Shown piece by piece: positions 51,984 through 60,885 of a stretch of DNA of 64,000 nucleotides. This DNA comes from Clostridium sp. 12(A) (GTDB lineage: Bacteria > Bacillota > Clostridia > Lachnospirales > Lachnospiraceae). The translations under genes were made by a program, and so were the position numbers. How positions within the stretch are numbered: position 1 is the stretch's first letter; the number at the start of each line of letters is the position of its first letter. The stretch is taken from positions 558,001-622,000 of the forward strand of contig JAGI01000002.1 of assembly GCA_000526575.1 (NCBI GenBank), read 5' to 3'. The notes beneath the pieces are model-generated. The model was not told the DNA's origin. It searched no databases and saw nothing but the letters and a program-made list of their open reading frames with translations.

Positions 51984-53173
51984 AGGGACACAAATTGAAC
52001 GAACAAACTTTTACTCGCAAACAGGAAATCCGTTTTCTTGCCATGGTTTCCCTCTTTTGGTTTGCGCAGTACATATACATTCCCTATCAAACGACTTATC
52101 TGACTTTTTTAGGTGTCAGCAGTACATTTACCGGAATGGTCTTAGGCGCCTATGGGATTACCCAGCTGGTATTTCGGCTTCCCATAGGACTCTGTGCGGA
52201 TTCCATTGGAAGGCATAAATGTTTCATTATGGCAGGAACTTGTTTTTCCGGTCTTGCCTCCTTGTTTCGGATATTCTGGGGCAATGGAATGGGATTTTTA
52301 GCAGCAAATCTCTTTTCAGGCCTTGCTTCGGCCATGTGGATATCTTTTATGGTGTTTTACACCAATCACTTTTCAAACAAAAACCAGCAGGAAGCCACCA
52401 GCAGGATTGTAATGTTTAATAACCTTGGCATGCTCGTTGGTTTTCTGTTAAGTACCATTGGCTACAGCAGAATCGGGATGGTGGGAATCTGCATTCTCAG
52501 TGTGAGTGCCGGACTGCTTGCATTTATTCTTTCACTTCAAATAAAAGAACCATGCAAAAAGACTGGAGAGGCTGATATAAAAGACCTTCTCTCCGTATGT
52601 AAGTTAAAACGGTTATGGTTATTTGCCATACTTGCTCTCATTCAACAGGGCATTCAGCTTACGACTGTAATGTCATTTACAAATCAGATTCTAAAAGACC
52701 TTGGAGCTTCTAATGGGCTTGTTGGATTATCTTCTATCATATATATGGTTTCAGCAGTAGGATTTGCAGCTTTTGCTTCCACCTTTCTCTGTTGCAGGAA
52801 AGGTCCCAGATTCTGGATACCTACCGTCTTTGTCATTGTATCTGTATACTGTATCCTGGTACCGTCAGCAAATAAAATATCACAGCTTTTATTCCTGCAG
52901 ATACTTCCTGGAATGTCTACCGGTATTTTGTTTTCTTATCTTAATTCTGAAGCAATGTGCGGAATTCCATTAGAAAAGCGTTCCACAGCCATGGGTCTTT
53001 TCCAGGCAGTCTATGCCATAGGTATGACTACATTTCCAATCTTTACGGGAGCCCTGGCCTCTGCTTTTAGTATCCATTGCGGTTATTTAGTGCTGGCAGG
53101 AATTTCTCTCATAGGCACTATCGTATCTGCGGTATATTATATCAATAAAAGCAGAGCTGAAAAAAATCGTTAA
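51980..53173 (+). CDS. MFS transporter co-transcribed with the bgl operon
   Basis: A 397-residue protein with about 12 membrane helices. The MFS loop 2-3 motif is GLCADSIGRHKCFIMAG. Its ATG overlaps the licT stop (ATGA), so it is the fourth gene of the beta-glucoside operon. It could export the aglycone or excess sugar, or import a related sugar; nothing in the sequence decides. An MFS gene fused to a LicT-controlled PTS unit is not the usual composition. The unit ends in a very long hairpin. Confidence 0.8.
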   Translation: MKGHKLNEQTFTRKQEIRFLAMVSLFWFAQYIYIPYQTTYLTFLGVSSTFTGMVLGAYGITQLVFRLPIGLCADSIGRHKCFIMAGTCFSGLASLFRIFWGNGMGFLAANLFSGLASAMWISFMVFYTNHFSNKNQQEATSRIVMFNNLGMLVGFLLSTIGYSRIGMVGICILSVSAGLLAFILSLQIKEPCKKTGEADIKDLLSVCKLKRLWLFAILALIQQGIQLTTVMSFTNQILKDLGASNGLVGLSSIIYMVSAVGFAAFASTFLCCRKGPRFWIPTVFVIVSVYCILVPSANKISQLLFLQILPGMSTGILFSYLNSEAMCGIPLEKRSTAMGLFQAVYAIGMTTFPIFTGALASAFSIHCGYLVLAGISLIGTIVSAVYYINKSRAEKNR

Positions 53174-53237
53174 GAAGCTATAACGATACAAATCTGTAAT
53201 GAGCAATAGTGCAAAAATATAATACCTCTTACTGAAA

Positions 53238-53320
53238 AATACGTCTTGAACAGTATTCAGTGTGGTGTGCCATGAATAAAATGGCACTACGCTGGAAGCT
53301 GGTCAAGACGTATTTTTATT
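53238..53320 (+). terminator. Long two-tier terminator of the bgl operon
   Basis: AATACGTCTTGA (53238-53249) pairs with TCAAGACGTATT (53303-53314), then TTTATT. An inner stem CAGTGTGGTGTGCCAT pairs with ATGGCACTACGCTG with a two-base bulge and G-U pairs. The structure is much longer than the other terminators in the window. Confidence 0.75.
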
Positions 53321-53371
53321 GCTTGATATTGGAAAGAGCTATTAAGCAACAGCCCGGCACGGTCACTGACT

Positions 53372-55045
53372 TTAAATAACTGACAGCCGTTCAAATATAT
53401 GGTAAATATCCACCTGGCCATATCCCCATATGTTGTTTGGAAATTGATAAAGATCATTTCTTCTTGCACCTCGGATAATCATACGATTAACCTGCAGACC
53501 AGTCATTTCTGTATAATTTCCCCGGGCAAAACCCCATTCCATGACCATGGCGGCAACGCCGGTGGCATGAGCACAGGCAGCGCCTGAACCGGTCAAGGTG
53601 CCATACTGATTACCTGGAATGGCGCAGGGGATTCGGTAGCCAGGAGCAGCTATATCTGGAACGACATCGCCAAATCTGGAATAGCCTCTTCCCGATTCTT
53701 CCAGAATCAAGTCAAAAAACTGATTGTAAGCTGCTACCGTAAGAGGATTTTTTGCGTTTCCAGGTGAAGTGATTGTGGTATTAGGCGTTGAAATCTGAAA
53801 GTAGGTTTCATTGGTTATGAGATTACCGGAGGGAAGCCAGGAGTGGACAAAAAAGGGTTCGTTTTCCATGCTGTGGATTTTTAACAGCCATGGTCCTGGT
53901 AAAGGATTATCAAAGCGAACTAAAATCACTTGATCCCCGGTCTCTCCATCCATATCTATGTTATTGACCCAGACGGATGAATTGCCCACGGTAAGCTGAT
54001 ATTTTTCGCATCGGTTAAGGGAGGGGGGCCTTCCTTCCAGAAATTCTCCGTTAGGTGAAACTATATCCAGAGTAATTCTTCCCGGCGGGAACGGCCATAT
54101 TTCCATAGAAAATCTCTTATCCTGTTCTCCTACATTTAAATAAAATTCATTTTCATAGGGAGAGGAAGTGATGTTGTGGTAGTAATGGCGGCGTTTATCC
54201 GCTTCATTGCCTGCAGCTACAGTTACATTAATTCTTTGCAGATTTACAATGCTGTCTATATAACGAGCCAGGGCACTCCTTCCGCAATGACCTCCCTGAC
54301 TGCTGCCAAGAGCAATACAAATTATAACTGGACGGCTTAATTGCTGGGCAAGAGAAAGTATAAAACGGATTCCCAGCATGATATCAGATTCTTGATAGCA
54401 TAAGGCATCTTCTGGTACTGCAAAGATATCCTTTAAGCTTTTTTTTGCCTCTTTCAGCTTTACAACAGCCAATTTTGTCTGGGGCGCTACTCCCATAAAG
54501 GAGTTATCCTGACTGGGGGTGCCGGAAATAATGCTGGCGATTGCCGTTCCATGACCATGAGTGTCAACGCTTGGAACAATGCTTAAGGGAGCGGTAGACA
54601 TTAAAGCAGTATCAATGTTGGTCTTTGTATAGACGGAACCGAATTCAAAGCCTTTTGGAGGTTTTCCGTTTTGATCGGACTGATCCCAGATAGAGAGAAT
54701 CCGGCTGGACCCATCGCGGTTGCGAAAGGCAGGGTGCTGATAATCAATCCCTGTATCAATAATTCCAATGATAATGCCCAGACCAAATAAATTAAGGCCA
54801 GGTTCTCTTTGTATGCTTCCAACTCCAGATTTTTCTACACTCACCTTAGAAGCCAGAGTAAACAGAGAGGGGAAACTACTGTAAGGATAAATTCCAAGGT
54901 CACAGGCATTCATTTGGCTTCTATGCAAGTGGAGAAGAGAGTGTTTTTCGTTAATCATCGTTACATTGCCTTTGTCAACCGATTCGGGAATCAGGGCATT
55001 GCTTATGATTAAATCATAATATTCATTGTCCAAAATTTTTTGCAT
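53372..55045 (-). CDS. Csp-like S8 subtilase, probable pseudoprotease
   Basis: The 557-residue protein is of the germination-protease (Csp) type found in clostridia. It has a subtilisin fold with Asp97 (IIGIIDTGIDYQHP) and His165 (DTHGHGTAIAS), and a large jellyroll-like insertion (about 320-440). The Ser loop, normally G-T-S-x-A, reads LTGSGAACAHATG, so the catalytic position is Gly488 with a Ser one residue earlier. By comparison with CspC and CspA of C. difficile, which are catalytically dead signalling proteins, a non-proteolytic role in sensing germinants is plausible. AGGAGG precedes ATG. Upstream on this strand TGCAAA-16-CATAGTA (55086-55114) resembles a forespore SigG promoter. Confidence 0.75.
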   Translation of the reverse strand: MQKILDNEYYDLIISNALIPESVDKGNVTMINEKHSLLHLHRSQMNACDLGIYPYSSFPSLFTLASKVSVEKSGVGSIQREPGLNLFGLGIIIGIIDTGIDYQHPAFRNRDGSSRILSIWDQSDQNGKPPKGFEFGSVYTKTNIDTALMSTAPLSIVPSVDTHGHGTAIASIISGTPSQDNSFMGVAPQTKLAVVKLKEAKKSLKDIFAVPEDALCYQESDIMLGIRFILSLAQQLSRPVIICIALGSSQGGHCGRSALARYIDSIVNLQRINVTVAAGNEADKRRHYYHNITSSPYENEFYLNVGEQDKRFSMEIWPFPPGRITLDIVSPNGEFLEGRPPSLNRCEKYQLTVGNSSVWVNNIDMDGETGDQVILVRFDNPLPGPWLLKIHSMENEPFFVHSWLPSGNLITNETYFQISTPNTTITSPGNAKNPLTVAAYNQFFDLILEESGRGYSRFGDVVPDIAAPGYRIPCAIPGNQYGTLTGSGAACAHATGVAAMVMEWGFARGNYTEMTGLQVNRMIIRGARRNDLYQFPNNIWGYGQVDIYHIFERLSVI

Positions 55046-55092
55046 GAATTGCCTCCTGTGCCTTACAAGGCAAAGTATATGTATATACTATG

Positions 55093-55103
55093 CAGACGGT
55101 CTG
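55093..55103. promoter_or_regulatory. CAGACGGTCTG palindrome between Csp-like and tetR genes
   Basis: CAGAC-G-GTCTG is an exact inverted repeat of the AGAC-N-GTCT kind bound by many TetR proteins. It lies 130 bases upstream of tetR. Confidence 0.4.
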
Positions 55104-55199
55104 TGCGGTTTGCATAAAACTGATATTATAAGAGATGAAACGAAAAAATGTGCAGGAATTTAAAATAATGATTGCTTTTTTCATCAATTGGAATTATAA

Positions 55200-55213
55200 T
55201 GAGTACACACTCA
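55200..55213 (+). promoter_or_regulatory. TGAGT-ACAC-ACTCA inverted repeat before tetR
   Basis: Perfect 5-bp arms around a 4-base centre, ending 19 bases before the tetR ATG; a likely autoregulatory operator. Confidence 0.5.
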
Positions 55214-55232
55214 ATGAATGGTTGGTCAATAT

Positions 55233-55814
55233 ATGAAATCAAAAAGACAGATACAAAAAGAGAATACAAGGCAGAAGATACTGGATACGGCATATCGGGT
55301 GTATATGGAGCAGGGGTTTGGCGCACCGACTGCTGAGATAGCAAGAGAAGCTGGGATTTCTCATGGTTCTGTATTTTCCCACTTTCAGTCGTTGAATGAA
55401 CTGCTGGAATGCCTGATCGAAAGCTTTGGCACATCTCTTGCCTTGGAGATTCGAAGGCTTGCAGAGGAAAGCGGGAGTGTGGAAGAGCTTCTTAAGATGC
55501 ATCTGGAAATTTTAAGCCGCCATGAGGGCTTTTATACCCGGCTGATGACAGAAAGAAGTCTGCTTCCAAAAGAAGTGCAGTATACGTTTGCCAATACCCA
55601 GACTACCATTGCACATCATTTTGGCCGTATTTTTGAGGAGGAAATAAACAAAGGGACCATAAAGAATATTCCCGTCCATATGCTATATTCCACATGGCTT
55701 GGAATGATTCAATATTATTTATGGAATAAAGATTTTTTTGCGCCCCAAGGTCCGGTAATCAGCCGTTACTCCAGGGAATTAAAAGATACCTTTCTAACGC
55801 TGATAAGATGTTGA
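55233..55814 (+). CDS. TetR-family repressor
   Basis: The 193-residue regulator has the usual N-terminal HTH (TRQKILDTAYRVYMEQGFGA, TAEIAREAGISHGSVFSHF) and a helical ligand-binding C-terminal domain. It starts at ATG 55233; a TTG at 55218 is in frame but not supported. It is followed, with overlap or close spacing, by a zinc-ribbon protein and a carboxymuconolactone-decarboxylase-like protein, so the three form one unit. The effector is unknown. The nearby palindromes suggest autoregulation. Confidence 0.85.
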   Translation: MKSKRQIQKENTRQKILDTAYRVYMEQGFGAPTAEIAREAGISHGSVFSHFQSLNELLECLIESFGTSLALEIRRLAEESGSVEELLKMHLEILSRHEGFYTRLMTERSLLPKEVQYTFANTQTTIAHHFGRIFEEEINKGTIKNIPVHMLYSTWLGMIQYYLWNKDFFAPQGPVISRYSRELKDTFLTLIRC

Positions 55815-55828
55815 CAGGAGGAAATAGG

Positions 55829-56071
55829 ATGAAGATATGCATCGCTTGTGGAATGCCTATGGAAAATGCTTCTGATTTTCCGGGAGGCGATATGGAAAAG
55901 GATTATTGTATTCATTGTGCAAGGCCAGATGGGTCCATGCAGTCATTTGAAGAGAAAAAAGCAAGTACAGTTGGTTTTATAATGAAAACACAGGGATTTG
56001 ATGAATCTGCAGCAATTGAGATTGCGTTAAATGGCATGAAAAAGCTGCCAGCCTGGAAGCACTTTTTTTAG
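55829..56071 (+). CDS. Small zinc-ribbon protein
   Basis: The 80-residue protein has two CxxC knuckles, CIACGMPM and YCIHCARPDG, about 25 residues apart, forming a treble-clef or ribbon zinc site. A helical tail follows (FDESAAIEIALNGMKKLPAW). It is known in clostridia as a putative zinc-ribbon family without assigned function. ATG 55829 has AGGAGGAAATAGG upstream. It is between tetR and a CMD-family gene and probably works with the latter. Confidence 0.7.
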   Translation: MKICIACGMPMENASDFPGGDMEKDYCIHCARPDGSMQSFEEKKASTVGFIMKTQGFDESAAIEIALNGMKKLPAWKHFF

Positions 56072-56101
56072 GGGCAGAAGATCATAGAAAGGAGAATTAA
56101 T

Positions 56102-56416
56102 ATGCAGGTAAGTAATGCATTTCAGACATTTCAAGAGGAGGCACCAGAGGTTCATAAAGCATGGATGGAGACCATTCAGAAATTAGATGTAGCAAGCGCT
56201 CTGGACAAAAAGACAGAGGAATTAGCCTATATCGCAGTAATGGCAGCTGTAAAGCTGGATAGCGGTATCCCCTTCCACGTGCAGATGGCAAAAGCCCACG
56301 GCGCCACGAGAGAAGAGATCATAAGCAGTGTACTGGTTGGGCTTCCGGCCGTTGGCAATACAGTGATACATTCTCTTCCCATCGCATTAAAAGCCTTTGA
56401 TGGAGAAGGTAAATAA
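56102..56416 (+). CDS. Carboxymuconolactone-decarboxylase (AhpD-like) family protein
   Basis: The 104-residue all-helical protein has the CMD core (LDKKTEELAYIAVMAAVKL, IPFHVQMAKAHGATREEIIS). The CxxC-x3-H peroxidase site of true AhpD is absent: the pair of Cys is missing and only the His in PFHVQMAKAHGA remains. Alkyl-hydroperoxide reduction by the AhpD mechanism is thus unlikely. GAAAGGAG precedes ATG 56102. It ends the TetR unit. Confidence 0.75.
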   Translation: MQVSNAFQTFQEEAPEVHKAWMETIQKLDVASALDKKTEELAYIAVMAAVKLDSGIPFHVQMAKAHGATREEIISSVLVGLPAVGNTVIHSLPIALKAFDGEGK

Positions 56417-56423
56417 TTAAAGT

Positions 56424-56478
56424 CCCCCTTATGCTTTGGTTTAATCAGAAAAAGCCGAAACGTAAGGGGGTTCTTTTT
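56424..56478. terminator. Bidirectional terminator between convergent genes
   Basis: CCCCCTTATG pairs with CGTAAGGGGG (one T-G pair) at the base of a longer stem, followed by TTCTTTTT on the plus strand. It lies between the CMD gene and the convergent nitroreductase gene. Confidence 0.75.
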
Positions 56479-56481
56479 GAA

Positions 56482-57033
56482 TTATTTGTTAGAGGATTTT
56501 CCTTCCTGAATACCCTCAAAGGAGTTATAGAAAACAGTGTGCTCCATCTCATACCTGGTACCATGGAGCTGATGAGGGACACAGTCTTCTCTGGGATATC
56601 CCAGGGGAAGCAGTGCCACGGGAATAAGATAATCAGGGATTTGGAAAGCAGACCGAATCGCCTCCGGATCAAAATGTCCTACCCAGGTAGTGCCAAGTCC
56701 CAGAGCGGCAGCCTGGAGCATCATCTGAGTGGTTACAATGCTGGCATCCACCACTCCCATATCTTCCTTATCATAAGACCGCTTCCAGCTCACCGTCTTA
56801 TCGTAGCAAACGAGAAGAGCCATGGGAGCATGAAAATGGTAAATCGTACATGATTTTAATTGTTCCAGATTTTCTTCGCTATCAATGACAAGAATTCTTT
56901 GAGGTTGAAAATTAACAGCAGTAGGAGCAAGTCTTCCTGCTTCCAGTATTAAATCGAGGGTTTCCTTTTCAATTTTTTTGTTGCTGAATTTTCTTACAGA
57001 GTAACGTTCTTTGACCAGTTCTAAGAAATCCAT
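56482..57033 (-). CDS. Nitroreductase-family flavoprotein
   Basis: The 183-residue enzyme reduces nitro compounds, quinones or similar substrates with FMN and NAD(P)H. It opens MDFLELVKERYSVRKFSNKKI, whose RxSxR element binds the FMN phosphate. APTAVNFQPQRILVI is the family's APSAxNxQPW-type loop, and ALGLGTTWVGHFDPE with IPVALLPLGYP completes the fold. Length is normal for the small nitroreductase group. A single gene, convergent with the TetR unit. The substrate is unknown. Confidence 0.85.
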   Translation of the reverse strand: MDFLELVKERYSVRKFSNKKIEKETLDLILEAGRLAPTAVNFQPQRILVIDSEENLEQLKSCTIYHFHAPMALLVCYDKTVSWKRSYDKEDMGVVDASIVTTQMMLQAAALGLGTTWVGHFDPEAIRSAFQIPDYLIPVALLPLGYPREDCVPHQLHGTRYEMEHTVFYNSFEGIQEGKSSNK

Positions 57034-57080
57034 TCTTTCCTCTCCTTACTGATTTTTCTAGTTATTATATCATGAAACTT

Positions 57081-57111
57081 AAAAAAGGGCAAAGCCGTAA
57101 TGACCTTGCCC
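57081..57111 (-). terminator. Terminator of the cellobiose phosphorylase gene
   Basis: On the minus strand GGGCAAGG pairs with CTTTGCCC (one G-T), followed by six T. Confidence 0.8.
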
Positions 57112-57117
57112 TGAGAC

Positions 57118-59547
57118 TTACGGTAAAACCACCGTAATATGATATTCTTTCTTACCTTCTTCAAATGGAACTTCATTTCCTTCCATAGACATACCGTCAA
57201 CCAGGAACGCTTTTGGTTCGCCATGTTTGCTTTTTCTGACCTGAATATGATAGTCGGCGCCTCTGAATTTACGGATGGCGGTGAATTCTTCAATAGAATC
57301 AGGAAGACATGGATCTACAATGAGCCCATGAAAGCCAGGGCGGATTCCAAGAATGTATTGGGAGATGCTGACAAAGGTCCATGCTGCTGTACCAGTCAGC
57401 CAGCTGTTTTTTGCCTCTCCAAAGTTTTTGGCATCCTTACCTGCTATCATCTGGGAATATACATAAGGTTCAGTCTTGTGAATCTCACTGATTTCTTCGA
57501 TATAAGCAGGACAGGTGCGCCGGTATACTTCAAATGCCCGGTTACCTCTGCCGATCATGGTTTCAGCAATGGTAATCCATGGGTTGTTGTGGCAGAAGAT
57601 ACCTGCATTTTCTTTATAACCTGGCGGGTAAGAGGTAATCTCTCCCAGATGCTTCTGATATGTTGAATAGGCCGGCTGAAGGATTACAATGCCGTATGGT
57701 GTGTCAAGATGTTCCTTCACACTGTCAAGAGCTTTCTCGGCAAGGCCTTCTGAAATTCCAATGCCTCCCATTACGCAAAATCCCTGAGGCTCTATAAAAA
57801 TCTGTCCTTCTTCGCACTCCTTGGAACCTACCTTTTCTCCAAATGCATCGTAGGCTCTTAAGAACCATTTGCCATCCCAACCTGACTTCAGTACGGCATC
57901 GTAAACTTCTTTTACAGATTCCTCTGCTTTCAGAGCCTCTTCCTCCAGCCCGGTCATACGGCAAATGGTCGCATATTCTTTCCCGTATTTTACATACATT
58001 CCTGCGATCATAATGGATTCGGCAACTGGACCTTCCGATGGACCTGTTGTCTGAAAGGATTCTCCAGGCTCTGTGGAGAAGCAGTTTAAGTTCAGACAGT
58101 CATTCCAGTCCGCTCTTCCAATTAAGGGAAGTCCATGAGGTCCCAGATTATTTTTTGTAAAGCCAAAGGAACGCCTAAGGTGTTCCATCAGAGACTGGCT
58201 CTTCGTCTCGTCATTGTCAAAGGGAACAGATTCCTTTAGAATATCCCAGTCACCTGTTTCTCTGATATAGGCAGAAACTCCTGCAATGAGCCAAAGAGGA
58301 TCATCGTTAAAACCGCTTCCGATATCCAGGTTGCCCTTTTTCGTCAGAGGCTGATACTGATGATAAGCGCTTCCATCTTCAAACTGAGTGGAGGCAATGT
58401 CGATAATACGTTCTCTTGCCCGTTCTGGTATCATATGTACAAAGCCCAGAAGATCCTGGCAGGAATCCCGAAATCCCATGCCTCTTCCTGTACCTGATTC
58501 ATAGTAGGAAGCGGAGCGGGACATGTTAAAGGTCACCATACATTGATACTGGTTCCAGATGTTGACCATACGGGCCGCTTTTTCATCTGACATTGAAACA
58601 GAATAGGTTGATAGAAGCCGTTCCCAGTGTTTCTTTAATGAAAGAATGGCTTCATTTACCTGAGCACTTGTACTGTATTTGTCTAAAACAGACTTTGAAG
58701 GCTCTTTGTTTATGATGTTTGGAGCGCTCCACTTTTTGTCGTCGGGATTTTCGGCATAACCAAGTACAAAGATCAGTTCCTTTGCTTCTCCTGGTTCCAA
58801 ATGGATGGAAAGACGATGGGAACCAATGGGAGACCAGCCGCTTGCCATGGAGTTACCGGATGAGTTCTTCCCGACCATAACCGGCTCTTTGTTGGAGCCA
58901 TACGTTCCCACAAAGGTATTCCTGTCTGTATCGAAGCCGTCGATTTCTGCATTAACAGCATAATAAGCATAGTGATTGCGGCGTTCCCTGTATTCGGTTT
59001 TGTGGTAGATGACAGAACCTTCCACCTCAATTTCACCGGTGCTTAGATTACGTTGAAAGTTTGTCATATCATCCATGGCGTTCCATAAACAGAATTCTAC
59101 ATAGGAATATAGGGAAAAATCCTTTGGAGCATCGGATGCGTTCTCCAAGGTCACTTTATGAATCTCGCATGAATCATGGAGGGGAACAAAGGCAGTAACG
59201 CTTGCTTTGACTTTGTTTTTCGTACCGCTGTAGCAGGTATAGCCAAGGCCGTGACGGCATTCATAAGAATCCAGAGGAGTCTGAGAAGGCTGCCAGCCCG
59301 GATTCCATACAGTTCCGTTGTCATTGATATAATAGTAGTGACCATTGCTGTCTAAAGGAACGTTGTTATAACGATACCGGGTCAGTCTAAGAAGCTTTGC
59401 GTCTTTATAAAAGCTATAGCCGCCTCCGGTATTAGACATCAGGGAAAAGAAATTTTCGCTGCCCAGGTAATTGATCCAGGGTAGCGGAGTGTCCGGTGTA
59501 GTTATGATGTATTCCTTTTCCTGATCATCGAAATAACCATATTTCAT
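57118..59547 (-). CDS. GH94 cellobiose phosphorylase
   Basis: The 809-residue cytoplasmic enzyme splits cellobiose with phosphate into glucose-1-phosphate and glucose, saving ATP. The N-terminal beta-sandwich (about 1-270; [40 protein letters not shown]) precedes the (alpha/alpha)6 barrel: [33 protein letters not shown], and [12 protein letters not shown] with the probable catalytic Asp483. Length fits cellobiose phosphorylase (about 800-820) rather than the much longer cyclic-glucan or chitobiose types. It is divergent from a LacI regulator, and a LacI-type operator lies 54 bases upstream of its start. Confidence 0.9.
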   Translation of the reverse strand: MKYGYFDDQEKEYIITTPDTPLPWINYLGSENFFSLMSNTGGGYSFYKDAKLLRLTRYRYNNVPLDSNGHYYYINDNGTVWNPGWQPSQTPLDSYECRHGLGYTCYSGTKNKVKASVTAFVPLHDSCEIHKVTLENASDAPKDFSLYSYVEFCLWNAMDDMTNFQRNLSTGEIEVEGSVIYHKTEYRERRNHYAYYAVNAEIDGFDTDRNTFVGTYGSNKEPVMVGKNSSGNSMASGWSPIGSHRLSIHLEPGEAKELIFVLGYAENPDDKKWSAPNIINKEPSKSVLDKYSTSAQVNEAILSLKKHWERLLSTYSVSMSDEKAARMVNIWNQYQCMVTFNMSRSASYYESGTGRGMGFRDSCQDLLGFVHMIPERARERIIDIASTQFEDGSAYHQYQPLTKKGNLDIGSGFNDDPLWLIAGVSAYIRETGDWDILKESVPFDNDETKSQSLMEHLRRSFGFTKNNLGPHGLPLIGRADWNDCLNLNCFSTEPGESFQTTGPSEGPVAESIMIAGMYVKYGKEYATICRMTGLEEEALKAEESVKEVYDAVLKSGWDGKWFLRAYDAFGEKVGSKECEEGQIFIEPQGFCVMGGIGISEGLAEKALDSVKEHLDTPYGIVILQPAYSTYQKHLGEITSYPPGYKENAGIFCHNNPWITIAETMIGRGNRAFEVYRRTCPAYIEEISEIHKTEPYVYSQMIAGKDAKNFGEAKNSWLTGTAAWTFVSISQYILGIRPGFHGLIVDPCLPDSIEEFTAIRKFRGADYHIQVRKSKHGEPKAFLVDGMSMEGNEVPFEEGKKEYHITVVLP

Positions 59548-59600
59548 ATAGGATAACTCCTTTCGGCTGAAAGATATATTTTACTAAAAATGACATTTTT

Positions 59601-59615
59601 CGAAAACGATTAAGT
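59601..59615. promoter_or_regulatory. LacI-type operator upstream of cellobiose phosphorylase
   Basis: CGAAAACGATTAAGT, identical to the copy at 59809-59823. The AAACG core is typical of LacI-family sites. It lies in the promoter or leader of the leftward GH94 gene. Confidence 0.7.
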
Positions 59616-59772
59616 AAAAATAATTGGAGCCATACTGCAATAATAGCTCATTTGTTTTAGAAATACAAGAGAAATTTATGAGGTACTTGGATTTTCTTTC
59701 TATATCAACCGTTATAATGCATAAAATGTTAACGTATAATCTATATAAATTAGATGAAATTCTAAAAAACTA

Positions 59773-59801
59773 TTGATTTTTTCCAGAAATAGGGGTATAG
59801 T
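59773..59801 (+). promoter_or_regulatory. Promoter of the LacI regulator and ABC genes
   Basis: TTGATT (59773-59778), 17-base spacer, TATAGT (59796-59801), followed directly by the second operator copy. Confidence 0.65.
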
Positions 59802-59808
59802 GGAATTA

Positions 59809-59823
59809 CGAAAACGATTAAGT
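59809..59823. promoter_or_regulatory. LacI-type operator overlapping the transcription start of the regulator gene
   Basis: Second exact copy of CGAAAACGATTAAGT, at about +1 to +15 relative to the -10 box, a position suited to repression and autoregulation. Confidence 0.7.
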
Positions 59824-59839
59824 TAAAAGGATGAGACAT

Positions 59840-60862
59840 ATGATTTCTATGAAAGAACTGGCGCAGCATTGCGGGGTATCTGTTGCCACAGTAAGTAAAG
59901 CACTCAACGATCAAAGCGATATTGGTGAGAGCACAAAATTAAGAGTTAAAAAGGCAGCGGAAAAACTGGGATATTTTCCAAATGCAGCAGCAAGGTCTTT
60001 AAAAACCAATAAAAGCTATAACATTGGTGTTCTATTTGTAGATGAGGCTAACAGTGGCCTTACTCATGAATACTTTGCAGCCGTATTGGAAGGATTTAAG
60101 GTGGAAGCTGAAAAACAGGGGTATGATATCACCTTTATTAACAGCCAGATTGGTAAGAAAAAAGTTTCTTACTACGAGCATTGCAAATACCGGAATGTAG
60201 ACGGTGTTGTCATTGCCTGCGTAAACTTTGACAGTCCTGAAGTAGCAGAACTCCTGGCAGGTGATATTCCAGTTGTAACTGTGGATCACATTCATGAGAA
60301 CTGTTCCTCTGTCTTATCTGATAATGCAACAGGAATTACTACACTTTTGGAGCATGTCTATGAAAAGGGGCACAGAAAAATCGCCTATATTCATGGCCAG
60401 TCAAGTACAGCCGTTACAAAAACCAGAGTCACCAGTTATTACAGATTTATAGAGAATCACCATCTGGAGGTGCCGGATGATTATGCAGTGGAAGCTAATT
60501 ATCTGGATGTCAGCCAGGCGTCAGAAGCAACGAAAAAGCTGTTGGATCGAAAAGATCCGCCTACCTGCATTCTTTATCCGGATGACACCGCTTTGATTGG
60601 CGGTTTAAATGAGATTAGAGCAAGGGATATGAGAGTTCCGGAGGATATTTCCATTGCCGGTTACGATGGAAGCCGGGTTTCTCAGTTTTTAAACCCAAGG
60701 CTGACAACCATTCGGCAGGATACGGCAGCAATTGGAAGGCGGGCAGCAGAGAAATTGATAAGCACCATCGAGAAACCTAAAACTACATTTACGGAACAGA
60801 TCATTGTGGAGGGAGATCTGCTTGTTGGGGAATCGGTTGGATATGCATATGAATTAAAATAG
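59840..60862 (+). CDS. LacI-family regulator of the cellobiose/cellodextrin unit
   Basis: The 340-residue regulator has a LacI HTH (SMKELAQHCGVSVATVSKAL) and hinge (YFPNAAARSLKTNKS), then a sugar-binding domain (NIGVLFVDEANSG, VVTVDHIHENC, IAYIHGQSS, ISIAGYDGSRVSQFLNPRLT). I start it at ATG 59840, 7 bases after AAAAGG; the ATG at 59831 is too close to that site. It precedes the sugar-binding lipoprotein by 23 bases and is co-transcribed with the importer. Two identical operators flank the divergent region, so it likely controls both arms, with cellobiose or a cellodextrin as inducer. Confidence 0.9.
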   Translation: MISMKELAQHCGVSVATVSKALNDQSDIGESTKLRVKKAAEKLGYFPNAAARSLKTNKSYNIGVLFVDEANSGLTHEYFAAVLEGFKVEAEKQGYDITFINSQIGKKKVSYYEHCKYRNVDGVVIACVNFDSPEVAELLAGDIPVVTVDHIHENCSSVLSDNATGITTLLEHVYEKGHRKIAYIHGQSSTAVTKTRVTSYYRFIENHHLEVPDDYAVEANYLDVSQASEATKKLLDRKDPPTCILYPDDTALIGGLNEIRARDMRVPEDISIAGYDGSRVSQFLNPRLTTIRQDTAAIGRRAAEKLISTIEKPKTTFTEQIIVEGDLLVGESVGYAYELK

Positions 60863-60885
60863 TTTTTAAGAAAAGGAGAGGTAAT

